From CADEFX01 sp050260355 (GTDB taxonomy: Bacteria > Pseudomonadota > Alphaproteobacteria > Rhizobiales > Hyphomicrobiaceae): a stretch of DNA of 64,000 nt. Shown here piece after piece: positions 24,090-33,579 of the stretch; the first letter of the stretch is position 1; each line of letters opens with the position of its first letter. The translations under genes and the position numbers were made by a program. Below the pieces are notes generated by a model. The model was not told the origin of the DNA. It saw nothing but the letters and a program-made list of their open reading frames with translations, and did no database searches. The DNA lies in contig JBLNBZ010000021.1 in assembly GCA_050260355.1 (NCBI GenBank), positions 1 through 64,000 on the forward strand. Direction: 5' to 3'.

Positions 24090-24830
24090 TCAGATGATGC
24101 CGCCATTGGCACGGAGCACCTGACCGTTGATCCAGGCCGCATCCGGGCCGACGAGGAAGGCCACAGCGTTGGCGATATCCTCGGGCTGGCCGAGCCGCTC
24201 CAGCGGCGCGAGCCTGGCAAGGTTGTCGATGACCTCCTGCGGCTTGCCCTTGAGAAACAAGTCCGTAGCAGTCGGACCCGGCGCAATCGCGTTGACGGTG
24301 ATGTTGCGGCCACGCAGCTCCTTGGAGAGCACGTGCGTCATGGCCTCGACGCCGGCCTTGGTTGCCGCATAGACGGCGTAGGTCGGTTGATAGAGACCAA
24401 CGACGCTCGATGAGAAGCTGATGATCCGCCCACCGCTGCGGAGGCGTCTGGCCGCCTCACGCAGGCCGTTGAATACGCCCTTCAGGTTGATCGCGATGTG
24501 GCGATCGAAAAAGGCATCGTCGGCTTCCGCGATCGTAGCGAGGTGCATGATGCCGGCGTTATTCACCAGCACGTCCACGCCGCCGAAGGTCCTCTCCGCG
24601 GTGTCGAACATGCGCCGCACTGCGGCCGGGTCGCTGACGTCGGCCCGCACCGAGATCCCCTTGCCGCCGGCATCCTCGATCCCGCGAACCAGCGCTTCAG
24701 CCGGCTTCGCATCGCCCGCATAGTTCACCACAACGGCGAGCCCGTCCTTTGCGAGCCGCTGAGCCACGGCGGCGCCGATGCCGCGGGATGATCCCGTTAC
24801 GATTGCGGTTCGTGTTCCCGTACCAGTCAT
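24090..24830 (-). CDS. short-chain dehydrogenase/reductase
   Basis: A 246-residue classical SDR with NAD(P)-binding TGSSRGIG (12-19), NNAG (90-93), catalytic S142-region, Y154 and K158 (YAVYAATK), and the C-terminal INGQVLRANGG. It resembles 3-oxoacyl-ACP reductases (FabG-like) and sugar or steroid dehydrogenases; the substrate is unknown. The ATG at 24830 has AGGAG upstream. It is first in the order SDR-ALDH-ALDH and could act with them. Confidence 0.9.
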   Translation of the reverse strand: MTGTGTRTAIVTGSSRGIGAAVAQRLAKDGLAVVVNYAGDAKPAEALVRGIEDAGGKGISVRADVSDPAAVRRMFDTAERTFGGVDVLVNNAGIMHLATIAEADDAFFDRHIAINLKGVFNGLREAARRLRSGGRIISFSSSVVGLYQPTYAVYAATKAGVEAMTHVLSKELRGRNITVNAIAPGPTATDLFLKGKPQEVIDNLARLAPLERLGQPEDIANAVAFLVGPDAAWINGQVLRANGGII

Positions 24831-25138
24831 GACAACTCCTTTGAATCTACCGTCGGCGACCCTCACATAGCCGGATCGCGCGTTCCGTTCAGATTGTGGC
24901 GAGACCGCAAGAGTGCAACCGGTCCCGGGTGCTCGGTGAAGCGTGCCAGCCGGCTTATCAATTTCCGAGGTAAGCCAGCATGCGCCGACCCGACCGCGAC
25001 CGAAGGCACTGCTCGAAAATGACTGGTTGTGGCAGATCGACTATCTCATCGCGGAGGTCGGCATGCCCGCCCCCGACGGCTTCGAAACCGAATCCTGCTC
25101 GCTGGCAGAGTGTCGGGCAGAGGTAACAGAGCTGCCGG
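24831..25138. other. intergenic region
   Basis: About 300 bp between the SDR gene and the small exported protein. A short plus-strand frame ending at 25158 was considered and not accepted; nothing else was recognised. Confidence 0.45.
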
Positions 25139-25522
25139 CTATTTCACCCAAAGAGTGAGCGGCACCGGCGCTCTGTCCGGGCAAGTCATCAGCCCCTTAT
25201 AGGCGTCCGACAATCTCGCACTGTACGTGCACTCGACGCCATCGAGCCGCATTGTCGCGGTCATGCTGGAGAACAGGCCGGATATTCGCAGGCGAATCTC
25301 GCCCGCTCTCACCTCCGGCCCGTCTTGAGAGCACAGACCAATGTGCGTCATGGTCACTGGTCCGTGCAGCTCCCTCGCCCGGCTTGCCGCCGTCTCGGTC
25401 ACGTCGGCGACCAACTCCCACTCCCCGAGGTGGCCCGCATAGCCGATAACCTGCTGCGTCTGGGCCTGAGCCGGCGTCGCAGAGGCACCGAGCAGGATGG
25501 TCAGCAGAAGGGCTGCTCTCAC
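25139..25522 (-). CDS. small exported protein of unknown function
   Basis: A 127-residue protein with a clear signal peptide (ALLLTILLGASATPAQA) and three cysteines in the mature part. Composition suggests a small beta-rich periplasmic protein. Not recognised as a known family. The GTG start at 25522 has a strong AGGAG ribosome site. It begins 27 bp after the TPR gene on the same strand and is probably co-expressed with it. Confidence 0.65.
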   Translation of the reverse strand: MRAALLLTILLGASATPAQAQTQQVIGYAGHLGEWELVADVTETAASRARELHGPVTMTHIGLCSQDGPEVRAGEIRLRISGLFSSMTATMRLDGVECTYSARLSDAYKGLMTCPDRAPVPLTLWVK

Positions 25523-25549
25523 GCTGCGCTCCTGTTCAGGACCGAAACA

Positions 25550-27139
25550 TCAACGCTTCTTCAGCAGTACGTATGCGTCGGCAACCTCGGTCCTCGTCTT
25601 GTCGGCCCCTCCCGCCATCGACACGATCTTCTTGGAGTACTCTCGCGCCTTGGCCATGTCGCCCGATTTTGCGGCCGCGCGCGCCGCGCCTGCGTAGGCT
25701 CCCAGCCGGTTGGGCTCTTTCTTCAGGACAGCCTCGAAGGCAGCGAGTGCCTCCTTTGTCATGCCGCGCTCGAGCAGCATGGCCCCGTACAGCTCGCGCG
25801 CCGGCTTGGGGACGCCCGGCGTCACAGGATGCTTCTCCGTTTTGTCCTCGGCGTCCGCAGCGGCGCTCATCGCTTTCACCGCTTCCTCATGCTTGCCTTC
25901 GGCATACGCCACCCAGGCGGAAGCGATCTGCGCTTGAATGTCCACTTGCTCGGTCCAGTAGGCGTCCTTTGCCTCGCGGAGCTTCTCGCGCAGCTCGCCG
26001 AGCTTGGCGATGTCCGCCTTGGCTGCTTCGGGATTGCCTGAGCGGGCCGCCCCGATGGCACGCGCGAAATGCGTCATCGCATCGGCATAGGCGAAATGGC
26101 TAGGCTTGACCTGGAGCTCCGCCGCGCCCTTCCAATCGCCGCGCTCGATCACGTAGCGCGCTGGACTTACTGCGAGCGCATAGGGCCCGACGAAACGGCG
26201 CGGATTGATGCCGGTAATTCCGCTCATCTCGTCGACGACGGCCTTGGCCTTCTTGTCCTGCCCGAGTTGCAGATAGGCGTAGACCATGTAGTCCATCGCA
26301 TGCAGCTCCTCGTCGAAGTCCCGGCTTTCCTTTGCAGAGCGAGCGGAAGCTGCGTTGGACGAAATCGACTCCTTCCAATAGCCAACGCGCGTGAAGATGT
26401 GCGAGGGCATGTGCTGGGCGTGCGGCGCCGCCGGCGCGATCTTGGCATAGCGCCGTGCCGCCTCGAGCCCCTTCTCGGCGATCGGCGGATAGTCGTAGAG
26501 ATGGATCAGGTAATGCGCCACGCCCGGATGCTGCGGCTGGCGCTTCATGATCGGCTCCAGCAGCGCAGCGCCTTTGAGCTGGTTGGCGTAGCTCTTGTCG
26601 GCAGGCGACGCCGACGTGTTGAGAGCAAGCGCGTAGTGGATCTGGGCTTCGTCATCGTCGGGATAGCGCTGCGCCAGCGTCTCCATGCCTTTCGCATACG
26701 CGAGCAGGCGCGTGCGGTGGTCTACCTTCTCGTGATCGGCGTACATGACCCATAGGGCGTCGATATAGTCCCGCTCGCGTTGGGTCTTGGCGCCGACGGC
26801 CTTGCCCTTCTCGAGGGCGGCGAGTCCGAGCGGGAGATTCGCCGGGGGCGGTGGAGCATGGGGATTGTAGAGCAGACTGAGTGCAATACCCCAATATGCG
26901 ATGCCGCACTCGGGGTCGGCCTTCAGAGCGTCCTCGAACACCTTTTGCGAGGCCCGGTACCAGAACGAGTGCTGATACAGCATCGCGCGGTCGAAAAGCC
27001 TCTGGGCTTCAGGCGTGCACGAGGTCTCGAAATGCACTTTCCCGAGCTTCTGATCGCCGGATTGGCCCAAGACCGGTTGAGCCAGGGACACGCCCGTCGC
27101 TGCGGCGAAGGCGAAGGCGATTGCGAGCGAGATTCTCAT
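25550..27139 (-). CDS. exported tetratricopeptide-repeat protein
   Basis: A 529-residue protein with a signal peptide and many TPR-like helical pairs. The segments PQHPGVAHYLIHLYDYP and HMPSHIFTRVGYWKESI are rich in conserved histidines and mark a widespread family of periplasmic TPR proteins without assigned activity; the histidines hint at metal binding. The ATG at 27139 follows AGGGAG. It is divergent from a winged-helix/TPR regulator, with 213 bp between the starts, and precedes a small exported protein. Confidence 0.8.
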   Translation of the reverse strand: MRISLAIAFAFAAATGVSLAQPVLGQSGDQKLGKVHFETSCTPEAQRLFDRAMLYQHSFWYRASQKVFEDALKADPECGIAYWGIALSLLYNPHAPPPPANLPLGLAALEKGKAVGAKTQRERDYIDALWVMYADHEKVDHRTRLLAYAKGMETLAQRYPDDDEAQIHYALALNTSASPADKSYANQLKGAALLEPIMKRQPQHPGVAHYLIHLYDYPPIAEKGLEAARRYAKIAPAAPHAQHMPSHIFTRVGYWKESISSNAASARSAKESRDFDEELHAMDYMVYAYLQLGQDKKAKAVVDEMSGITGINPRRFVGPYALAVSPARYVIERGDWKGAAELQVKPSHFAYADAMTHFARAIGAARSGNPEAAKADIAKLGELREKLREAKDAYWTEQVDIQAQIASAWVAYAEGKHEEAVKAMSAAADAEDKTEKHPVTPGVPKPARELYGAMLLERGMTKEALAAFEAVLKKEPNRLGAYAGAARAAAKSGDMAKAREYSKKIVSMAGGADKTRTEVADAYVLLKKR

Positions 27140-27352
27140 GCCGGGCTCCCTATCCAACAGCCGCTGTTCGCCGTCGCACCCGGGTGGACGTTGCTGCGCT
27201 GCGCTGTGGCACGCTGGCAGGATGCCAAAGCCCGCACCGGGATGCCTTCAAGAACCCTTGCCTTCCCCTTGCCGTTCCCTTGATTTTTCGCCCGTGGGTC
27301 CCCTGTGTTAAGTTCAGCCCGAGGACGTCAGGCAGCCACCGGGAACGGAAAT

Positions 27353-28915
27353 TTGCGCTACCTTTTCGAAGATTACGCCCTCGATACGGATCGTCGCGAG
27401 TTGCGTCGCGGGACCAACCTAGTCGCTGTCGAGCCGCAGGTTTTCGACTTGTTGGTTTATCTCATCCGGAACCGGGAGCGTGTGGTCAGCAAGGACGATC
27501 TCCTGTCCTCCGTGTGGCGTGGACGTATCGTTTCTGAATCGGCGGTGGGCTCGCGCATCAACGCCGCCCGGTCGGCAATCGGCGACAGCGGCGAGGCGCA
27601 ACGGCTGATCAAGACACTGCCGCGCAAGGGCATCCGCTTTGTTGGCGCCGTGCACGAGGAAGACCCCCTTCGGCAGGCTCTGCACCGGACCGAAGAGGCC
27701 CGCAAAGCCACCCTCACGCTCCCTGATCGGCCATCGATCGCCGTCTTGCCGTTCACGAACATGAGCGGCGATCCCGAGCAGGACTACTTTGCCGATGGCA
27801 TCTCCGAGGACCTGATCACGGGGCTCGCTCGCATCCGCTGGCTGTTCGTCATCGCGCGCAACTCGACGTTCACCTACAAGCACCGCGCGGTCGATGTGAA
27901 GCAGGCCGCGCGCGAGCTCGGCGTGCGCTATGTGCTGGAAGGCAGCGTGCGCCGGGCCGGCAACAGGCTGCGCATCAGCGCGCAGCTCATCGACGCCATG
28001 ACCGGCGGTCACCACTGGGCTGAGCGGTACGACCGCGAGCTCGGCGACATCTTCGCCGTGCAAGACGAGATAACCTGCAGCGTCGCCGGCGCAATCGAGC
28101 CGCACTTGCTGGCCGCGGAGGGCGTTCGCACCCTGTCTCGGTCCGCGGAGGATTTGGGCGCGTGGGAGCTGGTCGCTCGCGCGCAGACTCACGCCTGGCG
28201 CATGACGCTCGCGGACTACCAGACGGCGATCGGTGTTCTCGAGCGCGCCGTCGCGGCCTATCCGGACTACGCGCCGGCGCGTAGTCTCTTGGGGTTCTCC
28301 CAGGTGTTTGCCGCACACATGGGGTGGATTGATCGCGAGCCGGGGCTCCTGTGCGGCCGACAGCACGCCAAGCGAGCCATCGCGCTCGATGATCGCGATC
28401 CTTGGGGACATATTGCGCTCGGTTATCTGGCGCTGATGGAACGGCAGACGGCGGAGTCGATCGCGGCGTTTCGCCGGGCGGTGACGCTCAACCCCAGCTC
28501 TGCGGCCGCTCACTGCCACCTGAGCCACGGGCTGGCTTTTGCGGGGCAAGATCGCGAGGCGATCGAGCATGCCGAAGAGGCCATCAGGCTCAGTCCGCTG
28601 GATCCTTTGATGGCGCTGTTCCTCGGATCGATCGCAGTGGCCCACTTTACGGCCGGTCGATACACGCAAGCAGTCCACTACACGACTGAAGCGGCACGTT
28701 TGCGCCCGGGTTTTCAGGGAGCGCAGCGCATGCGCTGTGCGAGCCTGGCGCACGCAGGGCGCCTCGAGGAAGCCCGTGCCCATCTCGCCGTGGTGCGGCG
28801 TGAGCAGCCACACCTGTCGCTCGGCTGGATCAGAGCCAGCGTTCCCTACCAGACGCCTGAGTTGATGGAGCGCTTTCTCGACGGCATGCGCAAGGCGGGG
28901 CTGACCGAGGAATAG
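27353..28915 (+). CDS. CadC-like winged-helix transcriptional regulator with TPR domain
   Basis: A 520-residue protein. An OmpR/PhoB-type winged-helix domain occupies about residues 1-100 (EPQVFDLLVYLIRNRERVV, then LIKTLPRKGIRFVG), followed by a linker, a TolB/FlgO-like N-terminal adenylate-cyclase-associated segment (PSIAVLPFTNMSGDPEQDYF, VLEGSVRRAG), and about six TPR units to the end. No transmembrane helix separates them, so it is a soluble regulator. TTG 27353 is preferred because relatives begin at LRYLFEDYALD; GTG 27305 would add 16 residues. It is divergent from the TPR operon and probably controls it. Confidence 0.82.
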   Translation: MRYLFEDYALDTDRRELRRGTNLVAVEPQVFDLLVYLIRNRERVVSKDDLLSSVWRGRIVSESAVGSRINAARSAIGDSGEAQRLIKTLPRKGIRFVGAVHEEDPLRQALHRTEEARKATLTLPDRPSIAVLPFTNMSGDPEQDYFADGISEDLITGLARIRWLFVIARNSTFTYKHRAVDVKQAARELGVRYVLEGSVRRAGNRLRISAQLIDAMTGGHHWAERYDRELGDIFAVQDEITCSVAGAIEPHLLAAEGVRTLSRSAEDLGAWELVARAQTHAWRMTLADYQTAIGVLERAVAAYPDYAPARSLLGFSQVFAAHMGWIDREPGLLCGRQHAKRAIALDDRDPWGHIALGYLALMERQTAESIAAFRRAVTLNPSSAAAHCHLSHGLAFAGQDREAIEHAEEAIRLSPLDPLMALFLGSIAVAHFTAGRYTQAVHYTTEAARLRPGFQGAQRMRCASLAHAGRLEEARAHLAVVRREQPHLSLGWIRASVPYQTPELMERFLDGMRKAGLTEE

Positions 28916-28957
28916 TGGCGCTTCGTATCAACGCAACCGACACGCCTCACCACGAGC

Positions 28958-29830
28958 TCACGAGCCCTCCGCCGCCAGCGCCAACAGATAACGGCCGTAC
29001 TCCGAGTGATGCAGGCGGCGCCCGAGGCCCACGAGCTCATCCCGGGTGATAAATCCCATTCGGAAGGCGACTTCCTCGGGACATGCAATGCGATAGCCCT
29101 GCCGCTGCTCGAGAGCGCGCACGAACTCGCTCGCGGCGGCAAAGGAATCCGGGGTCCCGGTGTCGAGCCAGGCGTAGCCGCGACCGAGACGCTCCACGTG
29201 AAGCGCGCCCATCTGGAGATACGCCGCGTTGACGTCGGTGATTTCCAGCTCGCCACGACCGGAAGGCTTGAGGGAAGCGGCGATGTCGATCACGCGAGCG
29301 TCATAGAAGTAGAGTCCGGTCACAGCCCAGCTCGACTTGGGCTGCTTCGGCTTCTCGACGATCGCTGCGGGCCTGTCACCAGCGTCGAACTCGACAACGC
29401 CATAGCGCTCGGGATCGGCGACGCGGTACGCGAAGACCGTGGCGCCGCTTTTGCGAGCAGCGGCCTGCTGCAGGACCTCGACGAGCCCGTGACCGTAGTA
29501 GATGTTGTCGCCGAGGATCAGGGCGGAGCGGCTCTGGCCCACGAATTCCGCGCCAATAATGTACGCCTGAGCCAGCCCCTCGGGGCGTGGTTGCTCCCGA
29601 TAGGAGAGCCGGATTCCCCATTGGCTTCCATCGCCCAACAGCCGGCGGTAGCTCTCGAGATCTTCCGGGGTTGAAATGACGAGGATGTCGCGGATACCCG
29701 CCAGCATCAGTGTCGACAGCGGATAGTAGATCATCGGCTTGTCGTACACCGGCAGCAGCTGCTTGGAGGTGACCAGCGTCATCGGATAGAGGCGGGTGCC
29801 CCTACCGCCCGCCAGCACAATTCCCTTCAT
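28958..29830 (-). CDS. rfbA: glucose-1-phosphate thymidylyltransferase
   Basis: A 290-residue nucleotidyltransferase that makes dTDP-glucose from glucose-1-phosphate and dTTP. It has GGRGTRLYPMT at the N-terminus, the sugar-binding KPMIYYPLSTLMLAGI, LGDNIYYGHG and the C-terminal TRDELVGLGR, all standard for RfbA/RmlA. Full length. It lies 123 bp downstream of rfbB; rfbC and rfbD are not in the window, so the final dTDP-sugar may be rhamnose made with genes elsewhere, or another deoxysugar. Confidence 0.95.
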   Translation of the reverse strand: MKGIVLAGGRGTRLYPMTLVTSKQLLPVYDKPMIYYPLSTLMLAGIRDILVISTPEDLESYRRLLGDGSQWGIRLSYREQPRPEGLAQAYIIGAEFVGQSRSALILGDNIYYGHGLVEVLQQAAARKSGATVFAYRVADPERYGVVEFDAGDRPAAIVEKPKQPKSSWAVTGLYFYDARVIDIAASLKPSGRGELEITDVNAAYLQMGALHVERLGRGYAWLDTGTPDSFAAASEFVRALEQRQGYRIACPEEVAFRMGFITRDELVGLGRRLHHSEYGRYLLALAAEGS

Positions 29831-29953
29831 TGGCGCTCCGTTCCTGGGTGAAAGCTGGTGTCTTTTGCCTTTGCGCGATGAGCCTAGCGACACAGCCCCT
29901 CGGCCTCAACTTTGTCGACTGCGGTGCGGCGGGCCGGCGACCAGAGAGGGCCC

Positions 29954-31033
29954 TCAAGGTACAGCCTCGCGAGGCCGGATGCGGTCCGCCCCGACAACTC
30001 CGAGCCGATCGCCGCGGTAGGCTTTGCGCAAAGGACGCCACCAGGCGGGGTTGTCGAGGTACCAATCCACGGTCCGTTCGATGCCGTCGGCAAAGTCTAC
30101 CCTCGCCTTCCATCCAAGCTGCGACGTGATCTTTGCAGCGTCGATCGCGTACCGCTTGTCGTGTCCGGGACGATCGGACACGAAGGTGATAAGGCTCTTG
30201 TGCGGACGTGCCATCGGCCTGCGCCGATCGAGCACCGCGCAGATGTGCTCTACGACGGCCAGATTGGCGAGCTCGCCGTTGCCGCCGATGTTGTATTTCT
30301 CACCTGGCTGGCCTCGTCTCAGGACCTCCCAGAGCGCATGGGTATGGTCCTCCACGAACAGCCAATCCCTGATGTTCGAGCCATCGCCATAGACCGGCAG
30401 CGGCATTCCCTCGAGCGCGTTGATGATCGTCAGAGGGATCAGCTTTTCAGGAAACTGGTAGGGGCCGTAATTGTTGGAGCAATTGGAGATCAGCGTCGGC
30501 AGCCCATACGTTCGATACCAGGCCAGAACCAGATGGTCGGAGGCGGCCTTCGTCGCCGAATAGGGTGAGCTGGGGTCGTAGGCCGTGGCCTCGCTGAAAT
30601 AGCCCGTTGCCCCCAACGAGCCGTAGACCTCGTCGGTTGAGACATGCAGAAACCGGAAACCTGCTCGCTCTGCTGCCGGCAATCCCAGCCAATAGAGCCG
30701 TGCCGCCTCCAGGAGCGTATACGTGCCGAGAACGTTCGTGTGGACGAAGGCTTCGGAGCTATCGATTGATCGGTCGACATGGCTCTCCGCGGCCAAATGG
30801 ACAACAGCATCCGGCTTGAACTGCTCGAAGGTCTTCTCGAGGGCCTGACGATCGCAAATGTCAGCCTTCAAGAAACGGTAGCAGGGATGATCGCTGACGG
30901 GTGCCAGGGACCTCAGGTCGGCTGCGTAGGTGAGCTTGTCGACGATCAGCACGTCGACACCCAGCTCGGCGATCAGGTACCGGCACAGCGCGGACCCTAT
31001 GAAACCCGCGCCCCCTGTGACGAGCACTCTCAT
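29954..31033 (-). CDS. rfbB: dTDP-glucose 4,6-dehydratase
   Basis: A 359-residue extended SDR that converts dTDP-glucose to dTDP-4-keto-6-deoxyglucose. TGGAGFIGSALCRY binds NAD, HLAAESHVDRSID and VSTDEVYG are family signatures, and YSATKAASDHLV supplies the catalytic YxxxK. RfbB and RfbA form the first steps of dTDP-deoxysugar synthesis for surface polysaccharide. It lies 131 bp downstream of the PrsT-like gene and may be part of the same transcription unit. Confidence 0.95.
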   Translation of the reverse strand: MRVLVTGGAGFIGSALCRYLIAELGVDVLIVDKLTYAADLRSLAPVSDHPCYRFLKADICDRQALEKTFEQFKPDAVVHLAAESHVDRSIDSSEAFVHTNVLGTYTLLEAARLYWLGLPAAERAGFRFLHVSTDEVYGSLGATGYFSEATAYDPSSPYSATKAASDHLVLAWYRTYGLPTLISNCSNNYGPYQFPEKLIPLTIINALEGMPLPVYGDGSNIRDWLFVEDHTHALWEVLRRGQPGEKYNIGGNGELANLAVVEHICAVLDRRRPMARPHKSLITFVSDRPGHDKRYAIDAAKITSQLGWKARVDFADGIERTVDWYLDNPAWWRPLRKAYRGDRLGVVGADRIRPREAVP

Positions 31034-31164
31034 GCGGCGCGCCCGCAGCACTAGCGCAATGAATGACGATCGCGTTCAGGCAGCGCCGTAACGATTGGAT
31101 GCTGCCTGTCCGGAACCGCAAGGTGATCGGTGCGAATGCTGATGCTCATGGCCGAAACCAGGAT

Positions 31165-33561
31165 TCAGTTCCCCACCTTCAAAAGCTCGGCCTTTATCTT
31201 TTCCGGCAAATCGGACCTCTCGCCTGACAACTCGAGCGCCTTCTTGAAATGCTCGGAGGCCTTGGCCGGCTCGCCGAGCGCCACGTAGCTCATGGCGAGG
31301 TGGTAGCGAACCAGCGCCATGTCCGGCAGCTGCGCCACGGCTTCCTCCAGCAGTGCTGCAGCGACACGATGCTCGCCACGAAGGTAGTGAATCCACCCCA
31401 GCGTATCCTTGAACTGAGGTACCTGGGATTTGCGGAGGCTTGCGGCAAGCAAATAGGCGCGCTCATGGCTCGCCTTGTCGGTCCTGTGGTCCGCCAGCAG
31501 GCTCGCCAGGTTATTGGCGACTACCATCGATCCGGATTCCTGCTTGGTCATCCGCTCGTAGGCTTCGATCGCGGCCTCGTAGTCGCCCTTCATCTCGAAT
31601 AATCCGGCTTGCACAAGCTGCAGCGTCGAATTATCGGGCATCTCCCGCAACCCGGCTTGAACGACCTTCAGCGCGTCGTCGGGTTTGTTCTGACGAAGAT
31701 GCCAGTCGGCCAGTGCCCTGTAGCCGATCGGGTTCTTGGGTTGGCGCTCGATGGCCGTGCTGAAGCTCTTCAGGGCCTGATCCGGCGCGTTCTTGATCAG
31801 TTGCGCGGAGCCCATAAGCACGTGCGCCTCGGCATTCGAGTTGTCCTTCTCCAGCACGGTCCGCAGGAACGCCATCGCCCGATCGACCTTGTCTGCCCGT
31901 ATGAGCGTGTTCACCAGCGCGAACATCGGCTGCGCGTCGCCGGGCGTTGCGGCGTAAGCGGATTGCAAGATGCCGATGCTCTCGTCGTACTTTCTCTGGC
32001 CGTTGAGAGCAGCGCCGAGAATCTGATTGGCGACCCCGCGCTCGTCGCCAGCGCGACGGATCGCGTCAGCCACCTCTTGCGCACCGCCCCAATTCTGACG
32101 GGTCAGTCTGACCTCGGCCAGCTCGGTAAGAACGCGGATATTGCCGGGCCAGCGGGAGGTGAGCTGGGTCAGGATATCCTCAGCGCGCGCGATGCTTCCT
32201 CTTCTTCTGAGGAAGGCGACATAGTTGAGGCCGGCACCGACGTCGAAGTTGGACACACGCGTCGCGTCAGCAAACTGCTTGTCGGCGAGCTCGATCGAGC
32301 CACTGCGCTCATAAGCAATTGCCAACAGCGACATCAGGCTGACCGATCGCGGCTGATCGTTGAGCGCCTGACGCAGATCGGCGATGGCCGCGTCATACTT
32401 GCCACGATCCATCTGGATGCTGGCGCGCAGCCGCAAACCGTCGGCATTGCGACTGTCCTTCTCGAGGATGCTCGCGACGAGGGTCTCTGCCTGCTCGGTC
32501 CTCTTGCTGTTGTAGTAGTGCTCGGCAAGCTTGGCCTTTGCGCCCAACGCCTTGTCCGCTGCGCTTGTATCGCTCGCGAGCCTCGACAGAATCTGCTCGC
32601 CATCCGTGACATTTCCTTCCGCGAAATACAGATCAGCCAGAGCCACTTGGTAGTGGTAGGCGTCTCCGCCGGCGCCAATGCGCGCCAGAAGCTCCTGCCT
32701 CGCCGCGGCCGGCCCCTTGACGGAGTGCAGATATCGGACAACGTCGAGGCCCGCCTCGTAGTCTGTCGGATTTCCAGCCGCGATCGCGCGCAGCTCCCGC
32801 TCTGCGTCAGCCGGACGCTTCTGATCCACATAGAGCTTGACCAGCTGTCTGCGGAACGCCTTCTCTTTCGGGTACGCCTGGATGAGCTTCTGCAGGAGCG
32901 ACTCGACCTCCTGTATGTTGCCCGCTCGCTCGTGGATCCTGATTTTGAAGAGTTGGATGCCGAAGTTGGAATCCCCGCGCGAGCCCTTGTCGAGCAGTGC
33001 CAGCGCCGCGGCGTTGTCGCCCTGTGCAACGCGTTCCGCCGCAAGCACGATCAGGGCTTCAACGTTGTCGGGCTCCGCGTCCAAGACCGCCTTGGCTTCT
33101 CGCACGGCTCCCCCACTGTCGTTCAGCTTCAGCAGGATTGCTGCCTTCAGGGCGCGCGCCGCCTTGTTCGCAGCGTCAAGGTCTGTCGCGGCGTTGACGG
33201 CCTTCAGGGCCTCATCCAACGCGTTGGCCATCAGCATCAGGCGTGCGAAGCGCAGCCTTGCGTCGATGTCCTTCGGATCAAGCTCCGCGATCTTGCGCAG
33301 AATTGCGGAGAGCCCTTCCCAGTTCTGGTTATGCTCCTCGATTTGCGCGAGCCCCTGCCACGCCCCGACCAAGTCCTGCTTGAGTTGCAGCGCGTTCTTG
33401 AACTCGATCGCAGCCTTCACGTAGTTCTTCTGCGCGAGGAGCTCGGCTCCGCGCGCATAGTGGCTCTTGGCCTTCTCTTCCGGAGAGCTGCAGCCAACAA
33501 TGCTCAGTACCGCGAACGCCAAGAATGCGGCTCGCAGTTTCGAACTCGGCAAGTTGCGCAT
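31165..33561 (-). CDS. prsT: PEP-CTERM-system TPR lipoprotein (PrsT-like)
   Basis: A 798-residue TPR protein with a lipoprotein signal (lipobox IVGC, acylated C24) and about twenty TPR motifs from residue 30 to the end. Size, lipobox and position next to an exosortase match PrsT, the TPR lipoprotein of the PEP-CTERM/exosortase systems, thought to assist extracellular polysaccharide or protein export. The ATG at 33561 has AGGGG upstream and lies 18 bp after the exosortase gene, so both belong to one operon. Confidence 0.88.
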   Translation of the reverse strand: MRNLPSSKLRAAFLAFAVLSIVGCSSPEEKAKSHYARGAELLAQKNYVKAAIEFKNALQLKQDLVGAWQGLAQIEEHNQNWEGLSAILRKIAELDPKDIDARLRFARLMLMANALDEALKAVNAATDLDAANKAARALKAAILLKLNDSGGAVREAKAVLDAEPDNVEALIVLAAERVAQGDNAAALALLDKGSRGDSNFGIQLFKIRIHERAGNIQEVESLLQKLIQAYPKEKAFRRQLVKLYVDQKRPADAERELRAIAAGNPTDYEAGLDVVRYLHSVKGPAAARQELLARIGAGGDAYHYQVALADLYFAEGNVTDGEQILSRLASDTSAADKALGAKAKLAEHYYNSKRTEQAETLVASILEKDSRNADGLRLRASIQMDRGKYDAAIADLRQALNDQPRSVSLMSLLAIAYERSGSIELADKQFADATRVSNFDVGAGLNYVAFLRRRGSIARAEDILTQLTSRWPGNIRVLTELAEVRLTRQNWGGAQEVADAIRRAGDERGVANQILGAALNGQRKYDESIGILQSAYAATPGDAQPMFALVNTLIRADKVDRAMAFLRTVLEKDNSNAEAHVLMGSAQLIKNAPDQALKSFSTAIERQPKNPIGYRALADWHLRQNKPDDALKVVQAGLREMPDNSTLQLVQAGLFEMKGDYEAAIEAYERMTKQESGSMVVANNLASLLADHRTDKASHERAYLLAASLRKSQVPQFKDTLGWIHYLRGEHRVAAALLEEAVAQLPDMALVRYHLAMSYVALGEPAKASEHFKKALELSGERSDLPEKIKAELLKVGN

Positions 33562-33579
33562 AATTACCCCTATGAAACA

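Noticed and set aside
24943..25158. Plus-strand 71-codon frame before the small exported protein
   Set aside because: It runs into the end of a better supported minus-strand gene, has no clear ribosome site and no recognised family, though the latter half looks weakly protein-like.
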